Below, piece by piece: positions 43,001 to 52,609 of a DNA stretch of 64,000 nt. The notes below the pieces were generated by a model that saw nothing but the letters and a program-made list of their open reading frames with translations, ran no database searches and was not told the DNA's origin. Position 1 is the stretch's first letter, and the number at the start of each line of letters is the position of its first letter. Location of the stretch: assembly GCA_023053575.1 (NCBI GenBank), contig JAKZAP010000017.1, positions 5,711,501 to 5,775,500 on the forward strand, read 5' to 3'. Position numbers and translations under genes: made by a program. Source of the DNA: Branchinecta lynchi (taxonomy: Eukaryota; Arthropoda; Branchiopoda; Anostraca; Branchinectidae).

Positions 43001-46000
43001 ACCATCACAAACACTAACTTGGTCATGAATATGTTTCCTACCCTGTGTTTCCAAACTCCTGTTATTTTTGTTACTCTGAACGCGGAAAAGAAACTTTAGT
43101 TCCCAAATTGTCGCATTTCCTATTCTCTACTATCTTCTTTCCAAGTCATAAGTACACGACAGGACCCTTTCATCCTCACTCGCCTTCTCCACCTCAAATC
43201 TGGGAATTTCGTGACTAAGCAGGTTGGTTTACTACGTCTAAAAAGGATCATAACACAGCCGGGTTTACTGACCTAAAAAATGATACATAGTTTTCCGTCT
43301 ACCTTCCGGCGGTTACATCGGGCATTGAACCTACGGTAAACAGTACACGCGAACCAAATGGGCTACTAACTCCTTTTATGCCATGTTCGATGCTTTATTT
43401 CATGACTCCTTTGATTTTGTCGGTTAGAACAAAGAAGACAGGACTTTTAAGGCTACCTGATTTGAAAGCAAAATTTTTCAAGCATTAAGGAAAAATGAAG
43501 ATGAGATAAGAAAAATAGTTAAAAAAAATTAGTTATTTCGTGAGTTCAATCAGATGAAGTTTGAAAATAAATTAGTGTAAGTGACGTTAGGTCGGGGATT
43601 TAGGTGTTTTGTGGAGGTGCAGACGTGACCGCCAGTACTGGTTCAGTGAGAAAGAAAAAGAAGCTAACGGGGCATTACACAAAAATAAGACAGGACACAG
43701 GTCGGATTCAAGAAAGTAACGTGTGGCTATTCAATAACATTATTTAAATAACTGTAAATATCCAATAATATCAACTAATTTTGCGAGCATAAGAATAAAT
43801 AAATGCAGATGTATGCGATTGCAAGATTTTACTGCTAAGGTTCCTCGAGTCAACAGCTTTAGTCAACAGACAGGCTTACATTTTAGTTCAGTGAATTATT
43901 TCATTCGTACTTCTTTCTTTTAGTTGTGATTATCATCTTAATTGGCCTCAGGGTTTGTGCACTCACAAATTATTAGTATCAGATGTAGACTTGGCAGTAT
44001 CACAAACAGAAATTAAGAGATCAGAGATTCTTGTACATAGGTAATCAATAACAAAACTAGGTGTGACGCTAATAAATCATACACTTATAAATCAGTTTCA
44101 ATCAGTGACACAAAAAAAGAACTGACAGTTCAGAAATTACAGATAAGGCTGGCCTTAAATTGAGCCAAAGAGAGCGTCAGCTTTAGTTGACAGGGTTATT
44201 CGTGTCAACTAATTAAGCGCATGAGCTGTGGGATCTAACGGTAAACCTAGCCACTTGCGTCCGTATCTCAGATATATTTTTACTTTGCACATAAATCCTG
44301 TTGCCACGGCACCAACAAATCATTCTGTTTTGTTGATACCCGATGAAAAAGTTATCTCAAAATAGTACTGTGAAGTAGTACGAAAAAGTTGCATGCAGTA
44401 CAACGATGCTACTACTTACTGCTACTTCAAGACTACCGCGTTACTGCATACTACTATATGCTCCTATTAGCAAGACTGGATGCTACTATGGCAAGACAGG
44501 TGCTACTGGATACTACTACATAAGATTGGACCAGTCTGAGGCATATTAAATGATAGTATTCTTTGCTATTACATAGTATTACATGCAATGTATTCGTACT
44601 ACTACCATACTACTACGCAGCATTTTTCATCGGGTAGCTGATTCCAAAGTCATTTTAATAACTGACAAGCTAGAAGTTTTTTAGAAAAACTCATTAAGAC
44701 TGGGTAGAATACTGACAAACATGGTTAGTTACAACACAGGCATGTATGGGACATGCATGCTCTCATTGAGTAGCCCAGATTTAGTGACAAGAATCGTTCG
44801 AATGCCAATGTATCTTATTCACATAACAGTACCAATATTACCACACTTTAGCCAATCTGACCGCCGCTAAATGGACATGTCAGCTGAAACTTGATCTGGA
44901 GACATTTCAGCCCTTCTCGGCGAGGGTTCTCGTCAGGCTCAAGGTACATAAACAACGCCGTCATAAAACAAATCAAGATTCTAGCGACCCATAACTATCA
45001 GATTATGGTCAGTTTTTATAGGAATTGCTGGGATTAAGTTGCTGCGACTTCACGTTAGACCTCGCGTTGGACATGGATGCTATTTTTGCTACTCCGTTGA
45101 CACTGAAGAAACTCTTGTTTTTTTCTTATGAATGACTGAGTTTATTGCACGAAAACACCCATAGGGTCATGGCAACAAAACAGATGTATCTCATCGCCAT
45201 GAGCAGCAGTTACGGCATACAATAATAGTAGTAGAACAGTTTTATTGAAAATAAGCATTCTGTTTATTTTATTTACATTTACAATAATATTTACACTTCA
45301 AGAGCAATTTCATCTGTTGGTTTACAATAGTGTGACGTTTCCGACAAATTATCACAAGGATTTTTTCTAGTCTTTATCAATATCATTTCTGTCCGCCTAG
45401 TCTAATCCAAGGAATTAAGAACAAAGGTTCAAGGCAACGAAAGACTTTCCTTATCTGTCAGTGCACTTGAGCTTGCAACTCGCAAGACTGTAGTTCAATT
45501 AAAGATAGTCAAATACGACGTTAAAAATAAAATATGCAAACAAAAGCTGATTGCAGTTTCAGCTGAGCTAGACGAACTCACAGACCGTAATCGTTGACTT
45601 CTCACCAGTAAAAATTCCCAGCCATCCAAAGATCAACCCGCACTTAACAAGACTGGCAGTGAGCTTACGCTAGTTACTGTCGGCTAGAAATCAGCTCTTG
45701 AGGACTCATGTGTTATGCCACTGCTCTCTTCAGTTCTCAAGCGGGGTTCTTGACAGTAAAATGATACGAGTGGCTTGACCGTTCATCCCTCAAAAGAGCC
45801 GACGATATTTGACGGTGCAAAACGGACAAGTCAGCTACATTTTATTAGAGCTATATTTAGGCCCTTCTTGGCAGTGGTCCTCTTCAGGCTCAAACTGGAC
45901 AATGAAGCCGATGATATGGTGATTGCCTGCCACAAAGTGACTTCGGAGCGACTAAGGTATATGATGGATCTATTATGCTACGATCAAATTGTTTGGTTTT

Positions 46001-46869
46001 TGGACCGTCAAATTGGCCCGGTTCAGTTTAAAAAAAAGAGTTGACAATAAAACTGCTCACGATGGTAAAAAAAAGAGGCGTGGTCACTCCAACAACTAAA
46101 GATGGCAGGGAATCGGTACTGGCGAGGAGTCAATTCGTTATCTGAGTATCTCGATGTTAAATCCTGGACAGTGAGTAGCAGAATATACGAGAGACTGCGC
46201 ACGCCTTCAAACCGCTGTGTATAGGTGTGGAAGCACATCCATAGTAGGCAAAAAAAAGTCGGGGGGGGGGGGTAAGCATGGTTGCTGAACTCACCTTGCA
46301 GCCTTCACAGGAGTGTACTCCATAATGAAATCCAGAAGCCTTGTCGCCACATACTCTGCACAAAACTGTAGTGCCGTCAAATTCTGCAAAAGAATTAGGT
46401 ATTTACAAAACGTCACATGTCTTTTACGATACATACAACGGCCCAGCAATGTTTTAGCGGGTGCAGGAATAGCCTGTTACGTCTTGATGCAAAGTCTTCA
46501 ACTGATGTAGTGTCTTCAGACCAAGGCATAACATTCCAAACTGTAGTATAGTTCAGATAGTTGACAATCCCTTGAACTAACTTTATTTATATTCTTAAGG
46601 CTTCAGGGTCCCGAGAAGCTGAAAGGACAGGATCATACAAAACAAACCAAAAGAATTGCAGTTACCAATGGGGCAAATAAATGTTGTAGAGAAATGTATA
46701 TACCTATGACCACATTCGAATCGAAACTGTCCTCGTCAACTTCCTTTTTGGGCACAGCATTAGATGGTGCTGGTGCCATCATTGGTCGCTCAACATGTCT
46801 TATACCATGGAGCAACTGATTTTCCTGGTCCTCAAACGAGGACGAAACTTGACCCAATAAATTCCTCAT
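33134..46869 (-). CDS. E75: E75-like nuclear receptor (NR1D3), complete, 7 exons
   Basis: Exons on the minus strand: 46,869-46,704; 46,383-46,295; 41,600-41,456; 39,443-39,205; 36,735-36,535; 35,794-35,620; 34,017-33,134. They total 1,899 nt, or 632 residues plus stop. Residues 64-129 are the two-zinc-finger DNA-binding domain with P-box CEGCKGFFRRS, identical in style to arthropod E75. About 175-400 are the ligand-binding domain, and 400-632 a long C-terminal F region with the E75 motifs [19 protein letters not shown] and QPLNLS. Family knowledge: E75 is a heme-binding, redox/NO-sensitive repressor of ecdysone-induced transcription, related to vertebrate Rev-erb, acting in the nucleus. The start ATG has an in-frame TGA 21 nt upstream. 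E75 genes usually have alternative first exons, so this may be one isoform. Confidence 0.97.
34018..35619. other. E75-like intron 6
   Basis: I see no coding sequence. It holds a pair of hairpins at 34,588-34,665 (ATACAATGAATATTGTAT and a GTGAACA / TGTTCAC repeat). Near 34,995 an ACTGGCGGGTGGGTG phrase recalls the 17-kb tandem units. Confidence 0.5.
35620..35794 (-). CDS. E75: E75-like exon 6: ligand-binding domain
   Basis: The minus-strand acceptor is ATTTCAG and the donor CTCAG/GTGAGA. It encodes residues 281-338 ([42 protein letters not shown]), the central helices of the LBD, including the LTxxEIxxFCAIV signature. It ends in phase 1. Confidence 0.97.
35875..36055 (+). repeat. Dispersed repeat R5, copy 2
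   Basis: It contains GGATCCAGGAATTTCTTTAA, a G run, AAATCATAGATCGGAAGTTA and AAAGCCTATACAAACGATTA, then GAACCCCTTAACTCCCTGCA, matching the copy at 25,690. It lies inside E75 intron 5. Confidence 0.6.
36535..36735 (-). CDS. E75: E75-like exon 5: ligand-binding domain
   Basis: The minus-strand acceptor is TTTTTAG and the donor GAG/GTGAGT. It has 201 nt in phase 0. It encodes residues 214-280: GCPLNPEP (Cys215, matching the Cys proposed as a heme ligand in fly E75), then [20 protein letters not shown] and [13 protein letters not shown]. The latter is the nuclear-receptor signature helix region. Confidence 0.97.
36736..38311. other. E75-like intron 4, proximal part
   Basis: At 36,833-36,905 there is a fragment of the CCCGATGAAAAA MITE family (full copy at 44,339). 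At 37,736-37,800 there is a CACAGGCGTATCCACGG plus G-run fragment (R5-like end). The remainder is unassigned. CpG-rich stretches at 37,960-38,060 have open frames but no splice support. Confidence 0.45.
38340..38404 (-). ncRNA. Hammerhead-ribozyme-like motif (left arm)
   Basis: Read on the minus strand: stem I strand CAGC (38,400-38,397), core CUGACGA (38,396-38,390), perfect 5-bp stem II GGACC/GGUCC with an 11-nt loop, GAAA (38,68-65 within 38,3xx, i.e. 38,368-38,365), a weak stem III, then GUA followed by GCUG, which pairs with CAGC. The predicted cut is after the A of GUA (H17 = A is allowed). All invariant core bases are present. Stem III is weakly paired, so activity is uncertain. Confidence 0.6.
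38437..38588 (+). repeat. 35-bp tandem array inside the HHR element
   Basis: About four copies of ATTGATTACAGGTTTGTTGT followed by TTACAGGGTTGTGTA, one with a short deletion. The first and last units merge into the inverted arms. Confidence 0.85.
38614..38682 (+). ncRNA. Hammerhead-ribozyme-like motif (right arm)
   Basis: Stem I CAGC (38,618-38,621), core CUGACGA (38,622-38,628), stem II G-G-(A)-A-CC with GGGCC (imperfect), GAAA (38,650-38,653), then AUA followed by GCUG (38,675-38,678) closing stem I. Between lies UGAU-GAAGA-AUCA, a small hairpin in the stem III position. It is somewhat more decayed than the left arm in stem II. Confidence 0.55.
38760..39204. other. E75-like intron 4, distal part
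   Basis: AT-rich intronic sequence with short T and AAT microsatellite runs (for example 39,040-39,060). I see no gene or element. Confidence 0.45.
39205..39443 (-). CDS. E75: E75-like exon 4: hinge and start of ligand-binding domain
   Basis: The minus-strand acceptor is GTTTTCAG and the donor TTTTC/GTAAGT. It has 239 nt, phase 1 to 0. It encodes residues 134-213: [20 protein letters not shown] (the T/A-box and hinge, near-identical to fly E75), then [14 protein letters not shown] and [10 protein letters not shown] (His182, matching a proposed heme ligand). Third positions are more GC-rich than in the other exons. Confidence 0.97.
39444..41455. other. E75-like intron 3
   Basis: No supported gene or element. 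A GC-richer patch at 40,790-41,250 is open in two frames on both strands and could hide a decayed coding sequence, but I recognise no family and see no splice pattern. Confidence 0.4.
41456..41600 (-). CDS. E75: E75-like exon 3: second zinc finger
   Basis: The minus-strand acceptor is GTTTTCAG and the donor GATG/GTAAGA-like. It has 145 nt, phase 0 to 1. It encodes residues 86-133, [20 protein letters not shown] then [20 protein letters not shown] and IAVGMSRD. Zinc ligands are C101, C107, C117 and C120. The CEGCK/GFFRR intron position is the one commonly seen in this receptor family. Confidence 0.98.
41601..42240. other. E75-like intron 2, first part
   Basis: Unassigned AT-rich intronic sequence. 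A TTTATTTATGTTCCTGCTCG phrase at about 41,794 recurs at about 60,170, hinting at a shared dispersed unit. Confidence 0.35.
42241..42960. pseudogene. Unidentified GC-rich coding-like block in E75 intron 2
   Basis: Open frames overlap on both strands over about 700 bp with GC content above the surrounding intron, which suggests a decayed coding sequence. One plus frame (42,723-42,941) has cysteine-rich phrases [16 protein letters not shown] and [20 protein letters not shown] 129-residue minus frame crosses the same block. The segment 42,767-42,930 is duplicated at 18,523-18,688 inside an inverted-repeat element. I do not recognise the protein, and the true strand is uncertain. Confidence 0.4.
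42961..44338. other. E75-like intron 2, middle part
   Basis: No gene, RNA or clear repeat boundary seen. The sequence is AT-rich throughout. Confidence 0.4.
44339..44634. mobile_element. TA-flanked MITE with CCCGATGAAAAA termini
   Basis: TA lies on both sides (44,337-44,338 and 44,635-44,636). The TIRs are CCCGATGAAAAA and its perfect complement TTTTTCATCGGG. The interior is an array of TACTACT-type repeats and GCATGCAGTAC. TA duplication suggests Tc1/mariner-type mobilisation. A truncated relative lies at 36,833. Confidence 0.8.
44878..44942 (-). repeat. HHR repeat, solo copy A
   Basis: On the minus strand: core CUGACGA (44,936-44,930), a stem II region of GAACCC and GGGCU flanking a CUCGCCGAGAA loop, GAAA (44,908-44,905), and GCUGACA at the stem I position. 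The cleavage triplet is UCA instead of GUA, so cleavage is not expected. The left part is truncated into CTTGAGC. Confidence 0.6.
45230..45700. other. E75-like intron 2, distal part
   Basis: Unassigned. At 45,715-45,785 a ~70-bp phrase (GAGAGCAGTGGC... TTACTGTCAAGAAC when complemented) is shared, inverted, with 56,395-56,465. Confidence 0.4.
45815..45895 (-). repeat. HHR repeat, solo copy B
   Basis: On the minus strand: CTGAAGA (45,887-45,881), GACCACTGCCAAGAAGGGCC, UAAA in place of GAAA, AUAU/AUGU stem III, GUA/GCUGAC (45,838-45,830), then TTGTCCGTTTTGCACCGTCA. The G12 to U change should inactivate a ribozyme. It is nearly identical in its 3' part to the copies at 52.4 and 55.3 kb. Confidence 0.65.
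46295..46383 (-). CDS. E75: E75-like exon 2: first zinc finger
   Basis: The minus-strand acceptor is CTTTTGCAG and the donor AAG/GTGAGT. It has 89 nt, phase 1 to 0. It encodes residues 56-85: [20 protein letters not shown] then GVHSCEGCK, with zinc ligands C64, C67, C81 and C84 and the P-box start. Confidence 0.98.
46704..46869 (-). CDS. E75: E75-like exon 1: N-terminal A/B region
   Basis: ATG at 46,869-46,867, donor CATAG/GTATAT. It encodes 55 residues ([20 protein letters not shown] ... [11 protein letters not shown]) with an acidic, Asp/Ser-rich end, typical of variable E75 isoform N-termini. An in-frame TGA lies 21 nt upstream. The exon is supported by phase with exon 2. The family often has several alternative first exons, so others may lie further out. 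Confidence 0.85.
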
Positions 46870-48018
46870 TTTAGCCTCACTATTTCATCCAAAACTTCGA
46901 GTACTTGAATCCTTTAACACTGTGTGTATAATCCTTTAAACACAGATTTTCTCCTATTCCTTAATATTCTCTAAGACGTTGTCTCTTCGGCTTCACAATC
47001 GCAACTGATGATTAAACTCATAATTACGGCAGCGGCAATGGCAATGAACGCGCTTGCCTACAGCGTATGATGTTACTAGTTCAATGCACTAAGTACGCCG
47101 CGGCGTGAAGGGGTTCCAGGAACGATTGAAGTAAACAGCTCATTGATAAATACGGAAAACTAGGGCAAGGACTTGCGACCTGGGATGGGACATAACGGTA
47201 CTCAGTAGTATGTCAATAAAGTGGGACAACTTAGGATGGTTCCAAGTAACCAATTTGATACCATGGTGAACCGGAAGACGCAAAGAAGGGGAGAAACGAA
47301 ACCCCGTCGCATCCTCCAGATCGACCTTCCAGTTCTCCGAGCAAGTCTGTAACCTAGGTGAGATGACGCCCTGGGAGCAGTTAATCAAACAGAAGAATGA
47401 TTGATTAGGCTGTGCAGTGACACAGGAGGATCTAAGGACCGTCTTGAGTACTTAAGTTGCGTTTTATTGGACTCACTTTTGTTTCGTCAAAGATTGTAGT
47501 TTGGCTCTTGTTTTGTCTTACTTGCGTTTTATTGAGTTCTTGTTTCCGAAAAGTCAAACTACACCAAACTACGTCGGCGAGGTAGTTTGTAGTTTGAGCT
47601 CCGTAGTTTCAGGTTCAAAACTACAGCAAATGGAATGGACAAATAAAACGGCTTTTAAGCGAAACAACGCCGAAACTACATCCAAAAAAACGCAACTTTA
47701 TTCTCCTACTAAAGAAACTAGGAAAAGGCATCAGAACCTTGTTCGGCCTCTCTCAGCAAGGGGGAGGAGACTCTCAGCAAGGGGGAGGAGACTCGCGAAG
47801 ATGACTAAACGAAATGTCAGCATACGATTGACTAAAATAATGCTGTGTGTAAGATCAGAAGCAAGCTAAGACATACAAAGTATCAACAATGGAGAAATGG
47901 AGAAAACTCCGGGGAAAGATAAACAGCAAACCTGCTCTGCCGGTGATTCTCAGCGAAAATAGTGATATCGAGATATGTCCGACTGAATGAACAATCTTAG
48001 TGAGATCTTACTTGTTAT
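46870..48018. other. 5' flank of the E75-like gene
   Basis: It should hold the E75 5' UTR and promoter on the minus strand, but I see no confident TATA box or hormone response element. From 47,454 to 47,698 a possible MITE is bounded by AAGTTGCGTTTT and AAACGCAACTT. At 47,752-47,794 there is a 21-bp direct duplication (CTCTCAGCAAGGGGGAGGAG). Confidence 0.4.
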
Positions 48019-48020
48019 TA

Positions 48021-48433
48021 GTTGCGTTTTTGCTGATACCATGGTATCTGTTACCACGGTAAGTGGATCTGCAATTAGTCGTTTTTGCGGTTATCGTGGT
48101 ATCTGATACACGGTGCTCTGCAAAAACGACTATTGCCGAAATTGCACTTTTCGAAGTCATCCCAAATGAAAAACAGATATCCAGTTACATCAATAAGTGC
48201 TAAACTTCTTTCTCATCAATCTGACAAAGTGAGATGACTTTCCAGATACCACGACCAGTTACCACGGTCGAACCATTAGTATCTGAATATCTGATACAAC
48301 GATAACTGGCCACTGGCCTGATACCACGATAACTGCAAAAACGCCTTTTGACCGTGGTATCGGTTACCACGACAACTGCAAAAACGATTTTAGACCGCGG
48401 TAACAGATACCATGGTATCAGCAAAAACGCAAC
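48021..48433. mobile_element. GGTATC-palindrome MITE, copy 2 (TA-flanked)
   Basis: TA/TA flanks (48,019-48,020 and 48,434-48,435). The TIR is GTTGCGTTTTTGCTGATACC on the left and its perfect complement on the right, extending through ATGGTATCTGTTACC (about 35 bp). Many internal GGTATC/GATACC and ACCACGGT palindromes. There is no ORF. Confidence 0.85.
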
Positions 48434-48561
48434 TATTATAACTGATAATAACTGACAGAACAATCTGAATAACTAACCAATTTTTCAAATCCAAATAAAA
48501 GCCCGAATACATGGCAAGATTTCCAACGAAAAGTCCCCCTGCTATACCAGAAATAACAATA

Positions 48562-48934
48562 GTTGCGTTTTTGCTGATACCATGGTGTCTGATACCACGG
48601 TCAAAAGGCGAGTTTGCAGTTATCGTGGTATCTGGACAGTTATCGTGGTATCAGATATTCAGATGCTACGGTCCAACCGTGGTAACTGGCCGTGGTATCT
48701 GAAATGTCATCTCACTTCCATCAAATTTTGTCAGATTGGTGAGAAAGAAGTTTAGCACTTAGTGATGTAACTGGATATCTGTTTTTCTTTTGGGATGACT
48801 TCGAAAAGTGCAATTTCGGCAATAGTCGTTTTTGCAGAGCACCGTGTATCAGATACCACGATAACTGCAAAAACGACTAATTTCAGATCCAGTTACCGTG
48901 GTAACAGATACCATGGTATCAGCAAAAGCGCAAC
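48562..48934. mobile_element. GGTATC-palindrome MITE, copy 3 (TA-flanked)
   Basis: TA flanks (48,560-48,561 and 48,935-48,936). Left GTTGCGTTTTTGCTGATACC, right complement GTTGCGCTTTTGCTGATACC. Internally it is inverted relative to copy 2, which lies 128 bp away, so together they form a large potential foldback. Confidence 0.85.
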
Positions 48935-48939
48935 TAATA

Positions 48940-49598
48940 CAATTGAGAAAACAGAAGGTTTTAGTCGTACTGTCGCAGTCCACAGAAAACTGTATCTAAG
49001 AACAAGAATGAAACTTGTTCTAATAATCAACGCTATACTGTTCTGATGAAAATGCAGCAGACAAAAATACGAAACTGTCCTTCTTCGGTAACTCTCAGTA
49101 TCTGTAACAACCGGGGAAGTCCCACTTACATCGACTGTGCAATAGAATGACGCAACAACGAGAACAGTAGCCATTTGACCTTATTTCTTTTCAAGAGCGA
49201 TATTGACTCACTTCAATCATTACTGACCACTTATAGTCTAATATCGGCAGGCCCCCAAAGGAACTAGGGATTAAACATAAGCTTTTAAGGCTTTGTTGAA
49301 TCGTTTCTTTTCATCCGAATGTTTTTTTCTTTTTGCCCTTTCTGTGCCAATAGATTATAAATCATAAAATAAATTGTAAGTACATGTATCCAGGTCGTGA
49401 GATATATATATTTATATATGTATATATAATGACAAAAAAACTGAGGAAAACTGTGATATTCAAATATTTACTGGGATTACAAAGCAAGCCATTTAATACA
49501 TGTTCTGACCAAGAAGACAAAATCAAGAAAGTAGCACAGCACGAGAAACCATTTAAGGAAGGTCGAAGAGGTTCTTCACACGATTGCTCATGAAACGA
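48940..49598. other. Intergenic sequence, unassigned
   Basis: A TATATATATATTTATATATG microsatellite lies near 49,402-49,428. There is no gene. Confidence 0.4.
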
Positions 49599-50230
49599 AG
49601 ACCAAAGGTTTCGATGAGATCCCAAAAATTCAATATTTGATCCAGACAATTGGGTCTCGTGCTCGCCAGATCCAGTATTCGCCAGACTGCTTGATCATTT
49701 TTATTATTAAAATTTAGAAATAGATTAAGGCCAAATAACTAATCATCTGAGAACTACTTGTCCGACGAACAAATAAAGCTCAAAAATGAATTCAACGTTT
49801 CTTCTTTGCCCCTAGATCAAGCATCTAATCAACTTCAAATAAAACTTTTACTTATAACAAATCAGTTTCAGCCGGATTCCGGGCGAAATACCCGTCCAGC
49901 AGGAAAATGGTTTTCATGATCGTCTTCAGCTTGTCTTCTTACCCCCTAATCTACCATCTCATTAGCTGTTTAAAAGTATTTTGTTTGTCCCTTAATTTGG
50001 ACCCCTTCCCCTCCCCTAAAAGTAGAGCTACATAGCTCATCTACGAACTTTCCCTTGACCCAAAGGATCCCCACACAAGTTTCATCAAAATATCTTCTTC
50101 CCTTCGAGAGGTATCGTGCTCACAGACGGACGGACAGAAAGACAACTTTAGCGATGTCACATGTATAGGCATCAATTTTAGCGATATGTCATAGGTCATA
50201 GGTATCCCTCCACTTAGGACCCCAGTAATC
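49599..50230 (+). repeat. Dispersed repeat R1, copy 4
   Basis: It begins AAGACCAAAGGTTTCGATGA and contains CCAGATCCAGTATTCGCCAG, GCCGGATTCCGGGCGAAATA and GGTATCGTGCTCACAGACGG. It ends after a duplicated TCATAGGT phrase. It matches copies at 9,787 and 26,877. Confidence 0.75.
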
Positions 50231-52340
50231 GATAATAGAAATATGTGCCTTGAAGTCTCTGTCAAGGTCTAGATGTACTGGGCCAAATCCAGTCTTGAGC
50301 TATTGCTTGACACAAACCAACCCACCTGTTTGTGTCACCGTGAGTAGCCTAGCCTACCAGCCAAGATTCATGAAGCATGACTGTCCCACAGAGCAACCCG
50401 TTTCGAGCAAGATCTGAGATAAAAATGAAATGAGACATTTGAAAGCAATAAATAAATTGTTAAACTAATATAAAGAATTCTGTTCTCTATAGTTGTAATC
50501 TTATGTAATGCCTTTCTTAGATTGACATCTATTACATAGTTATTGGAAAAGAGGTTAGCCACCTGCCATAACCTGAAAGAGGTTTGTGCAGTTTTCTGCA
50601 CATTTGTTGAAGGGATCAAGGATGCTGGGATCACCATATACCGAGACGAGTTTTTTTTTCCAAGCAGCGTATTATACCCTTTAAGTAAAGAGGAGGAACG
50701 CCTACGGATTTCCACAGTAGCCTACTCTTGTTTTGCCGACACCTCCCGCCTTCGCTATACCATCACGCCTATTACCAACCCTTTAAAATTTACTGCAGGC
50801 ATAACACCACATTCAACCTTGAGCTCGTTTCAGGTATTTGTAAACAACTGTAATGAGTAAACAAATTATTGGAAAGGGTTCCAATACGGCGGACACCATA
50901 GAGGCATCTGAAACGGAACTATAGTCCTATAGATCCGGCCACGGAATCGAGCGACAGGTATGCGGACAAGAGTTGTATAATCACATAGCTATTACCGAAG
51001 TAAGCGTACTATGGTTTATCTGTATCGTCATGTTAATTAGACATTTTCGCTGGTTAGCAATAGCATTTGCGGACGATGCCTAGAGCTTCCACGAGCTCCT
51101 GTAAAAAAAAAACCCTGCAGACCTGTCTTAAAAAACACAAAAAAATTGTGTGGATCTACAGAAGAACTGTACAGGTTGAAATACTTACATTACCTCCCCA
51201 GCCTAAAGGTAACAAATTTACCGTTCACATGTTCACTAGTTATCAAATCAAACAAAATTGTATTTACTTCTAGACTCTAATACGGTCTGGCTTGTTTTTG
51301 TCGTAAAAATAAACCAAATTGTCAAGAAGTCGATATTGATAGTAAATATATACAATTAGAGTTCTGAGTTCAGCCAAACAAACCCCGTCACAGAACTTAT
51401 TTCACATCTTGCTGGGATGCAAACATTGGTTGCAGCTTTGATACAGGTTCAGCAACAAGCCTTTGGTGCCTTTCCAAATTGAGGATAAGTTACATGACAA
51501 CCCACTTCGATCAAAGATGAAAATACAAAATAAAGAAGACATTTGAAATGTTCAGAACGATCAGCAGAGCCACCAGCCCTTAGCTTTCCTTGAAAACATT
51601 CAACTGTTACAAAGAAACCAGTCCGTAATTACGTATCTGACGTCATTAAACATACTTGGCATACGTTGTTGTACTCCTGTCATTGTATTCTCAGAAAATA
51701 TTAACACAGTACGGAAATACCACAAAGGTCAAAATACGTTCTTGGCGTAAAAGATAACGGTCTAGAATATAAAAATAATTATTGTCACTTAATTCCGAAT
51801 ATACGGGCGTCAATGACAGGCAAGTTGGTACATTCTTGCGAACCGTTTAGGCGACCTCCATACGTCATATATGGAGGTCCTTGTTTCTTGCTTTCCTTGT
51901 TTATTATTTATTACTTTACTCCTTGTTTATTGCTTTCCTGTTACATGGCAGTAAGCTAAATCTCTGGCGTTCCTTTTCTCGCAATTTCCATTTTAAGAGA
52001 AACGCTGGTCTTTATTATTATTTGTCGAGGTTTTTTCATAGCAAGACCGGGCTGAATTTATATTGCATAGCCAAAATATTCACTAACCACCCCTTTGAGC
52101 CCCAAACAGCGTATATCAACTTAGTCTCGTTTCTACAGCGAGATCAGTTACTTCGGGTGCAAGGGGACGGACTGATGATTGATGTTTTTATTACAATGCG
52201 CCAAAATGACATTCCTGTCTCAAGATAAGAATATCCACCCGTTAATCCACTTATCCTATAATATCTATTAATTAACAACACTCTTTATGGTAGTTAGGCT
52301 ATTAATATGCTATAGCAATTCCTTTTAGCACAAGCTGACT
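50231..52340. other. Intergenic sequence, unassigned
   Basis: No supported gene. The only structure noted is a perfect short hairpin GACCTCCAT / ATGGAGGTC at 51,853-51,880. Open frames up to 115 codons (51,881-52,228) lack any recognisable motif. Confidence 0.4.
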
Positions 52341-52344
52341 GCGA

Positions 52345-52605
52345 ATCATATTTGACGGTGCAAAACGGACAAGTCAGCTACATTTTAGTGGAGCTATATT
52401 TCGGCCCTTCCTGGCAAGGGTCCTCTTTAGGCTGAAGCCGCTCAAGCTCAAGCAAAAGACAAGAATTTCACAAGTCAAGGACGTGACAAGTTTATTTTCC
52501 AGCTTAAACGGCTAGAGCATTAAGAGGACCCTTGCCAAGAACGGCCGATATATTGCTCTAATAAAATGTAGCTGACTTATTATCCGTTTTGCATCGTCAA
52601 ATGTA
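52345..52605. mobile_element. HHR element with two inverted arms
   Basis: The left arm (52,350-52,446, minus orientation) and right arm (52,515-52,603, plus) are inverted copies ending TTTGACGGTGCAAAACGGA and the complement of TCCGTTTTGCATCGTCAAA. The layout is the same as the 38.3-kb element but with a ~70-bp centre and no tandem array. No clean TSD is seen. Confidence 0.65.
52373..52446 (-). ncRNA. Hammerhead-ribozyme-like motif, best-paired copy
   Basis: On the minus strand: 5-bp stem I UCAGC/GCUGA (52,445-52,441 with 52,378-52,374), core CUAAAGA (consensus CUGANGA, one G-to-A change), stem II GG-A-CCC/GGGCC around UUGCCAGGAA, GAAA (52,402-52,399), a 4-bp stem III AUAU/AUGU, and GUA before the predicted cut. 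All three stems form. The core substitution probably inactivates this copy. Confidence 0.6.
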
Positions 52606-52609
52606 ATAT

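Noticed and set aside
51881..52228. A 115-codon plus-strand open frame starting with a hydrophobic stretch as a membrane protein
   Set aside because: The hydrophobic start is TTA/CTT-rich low-complexity translation next to a hairpin; there is no further support.
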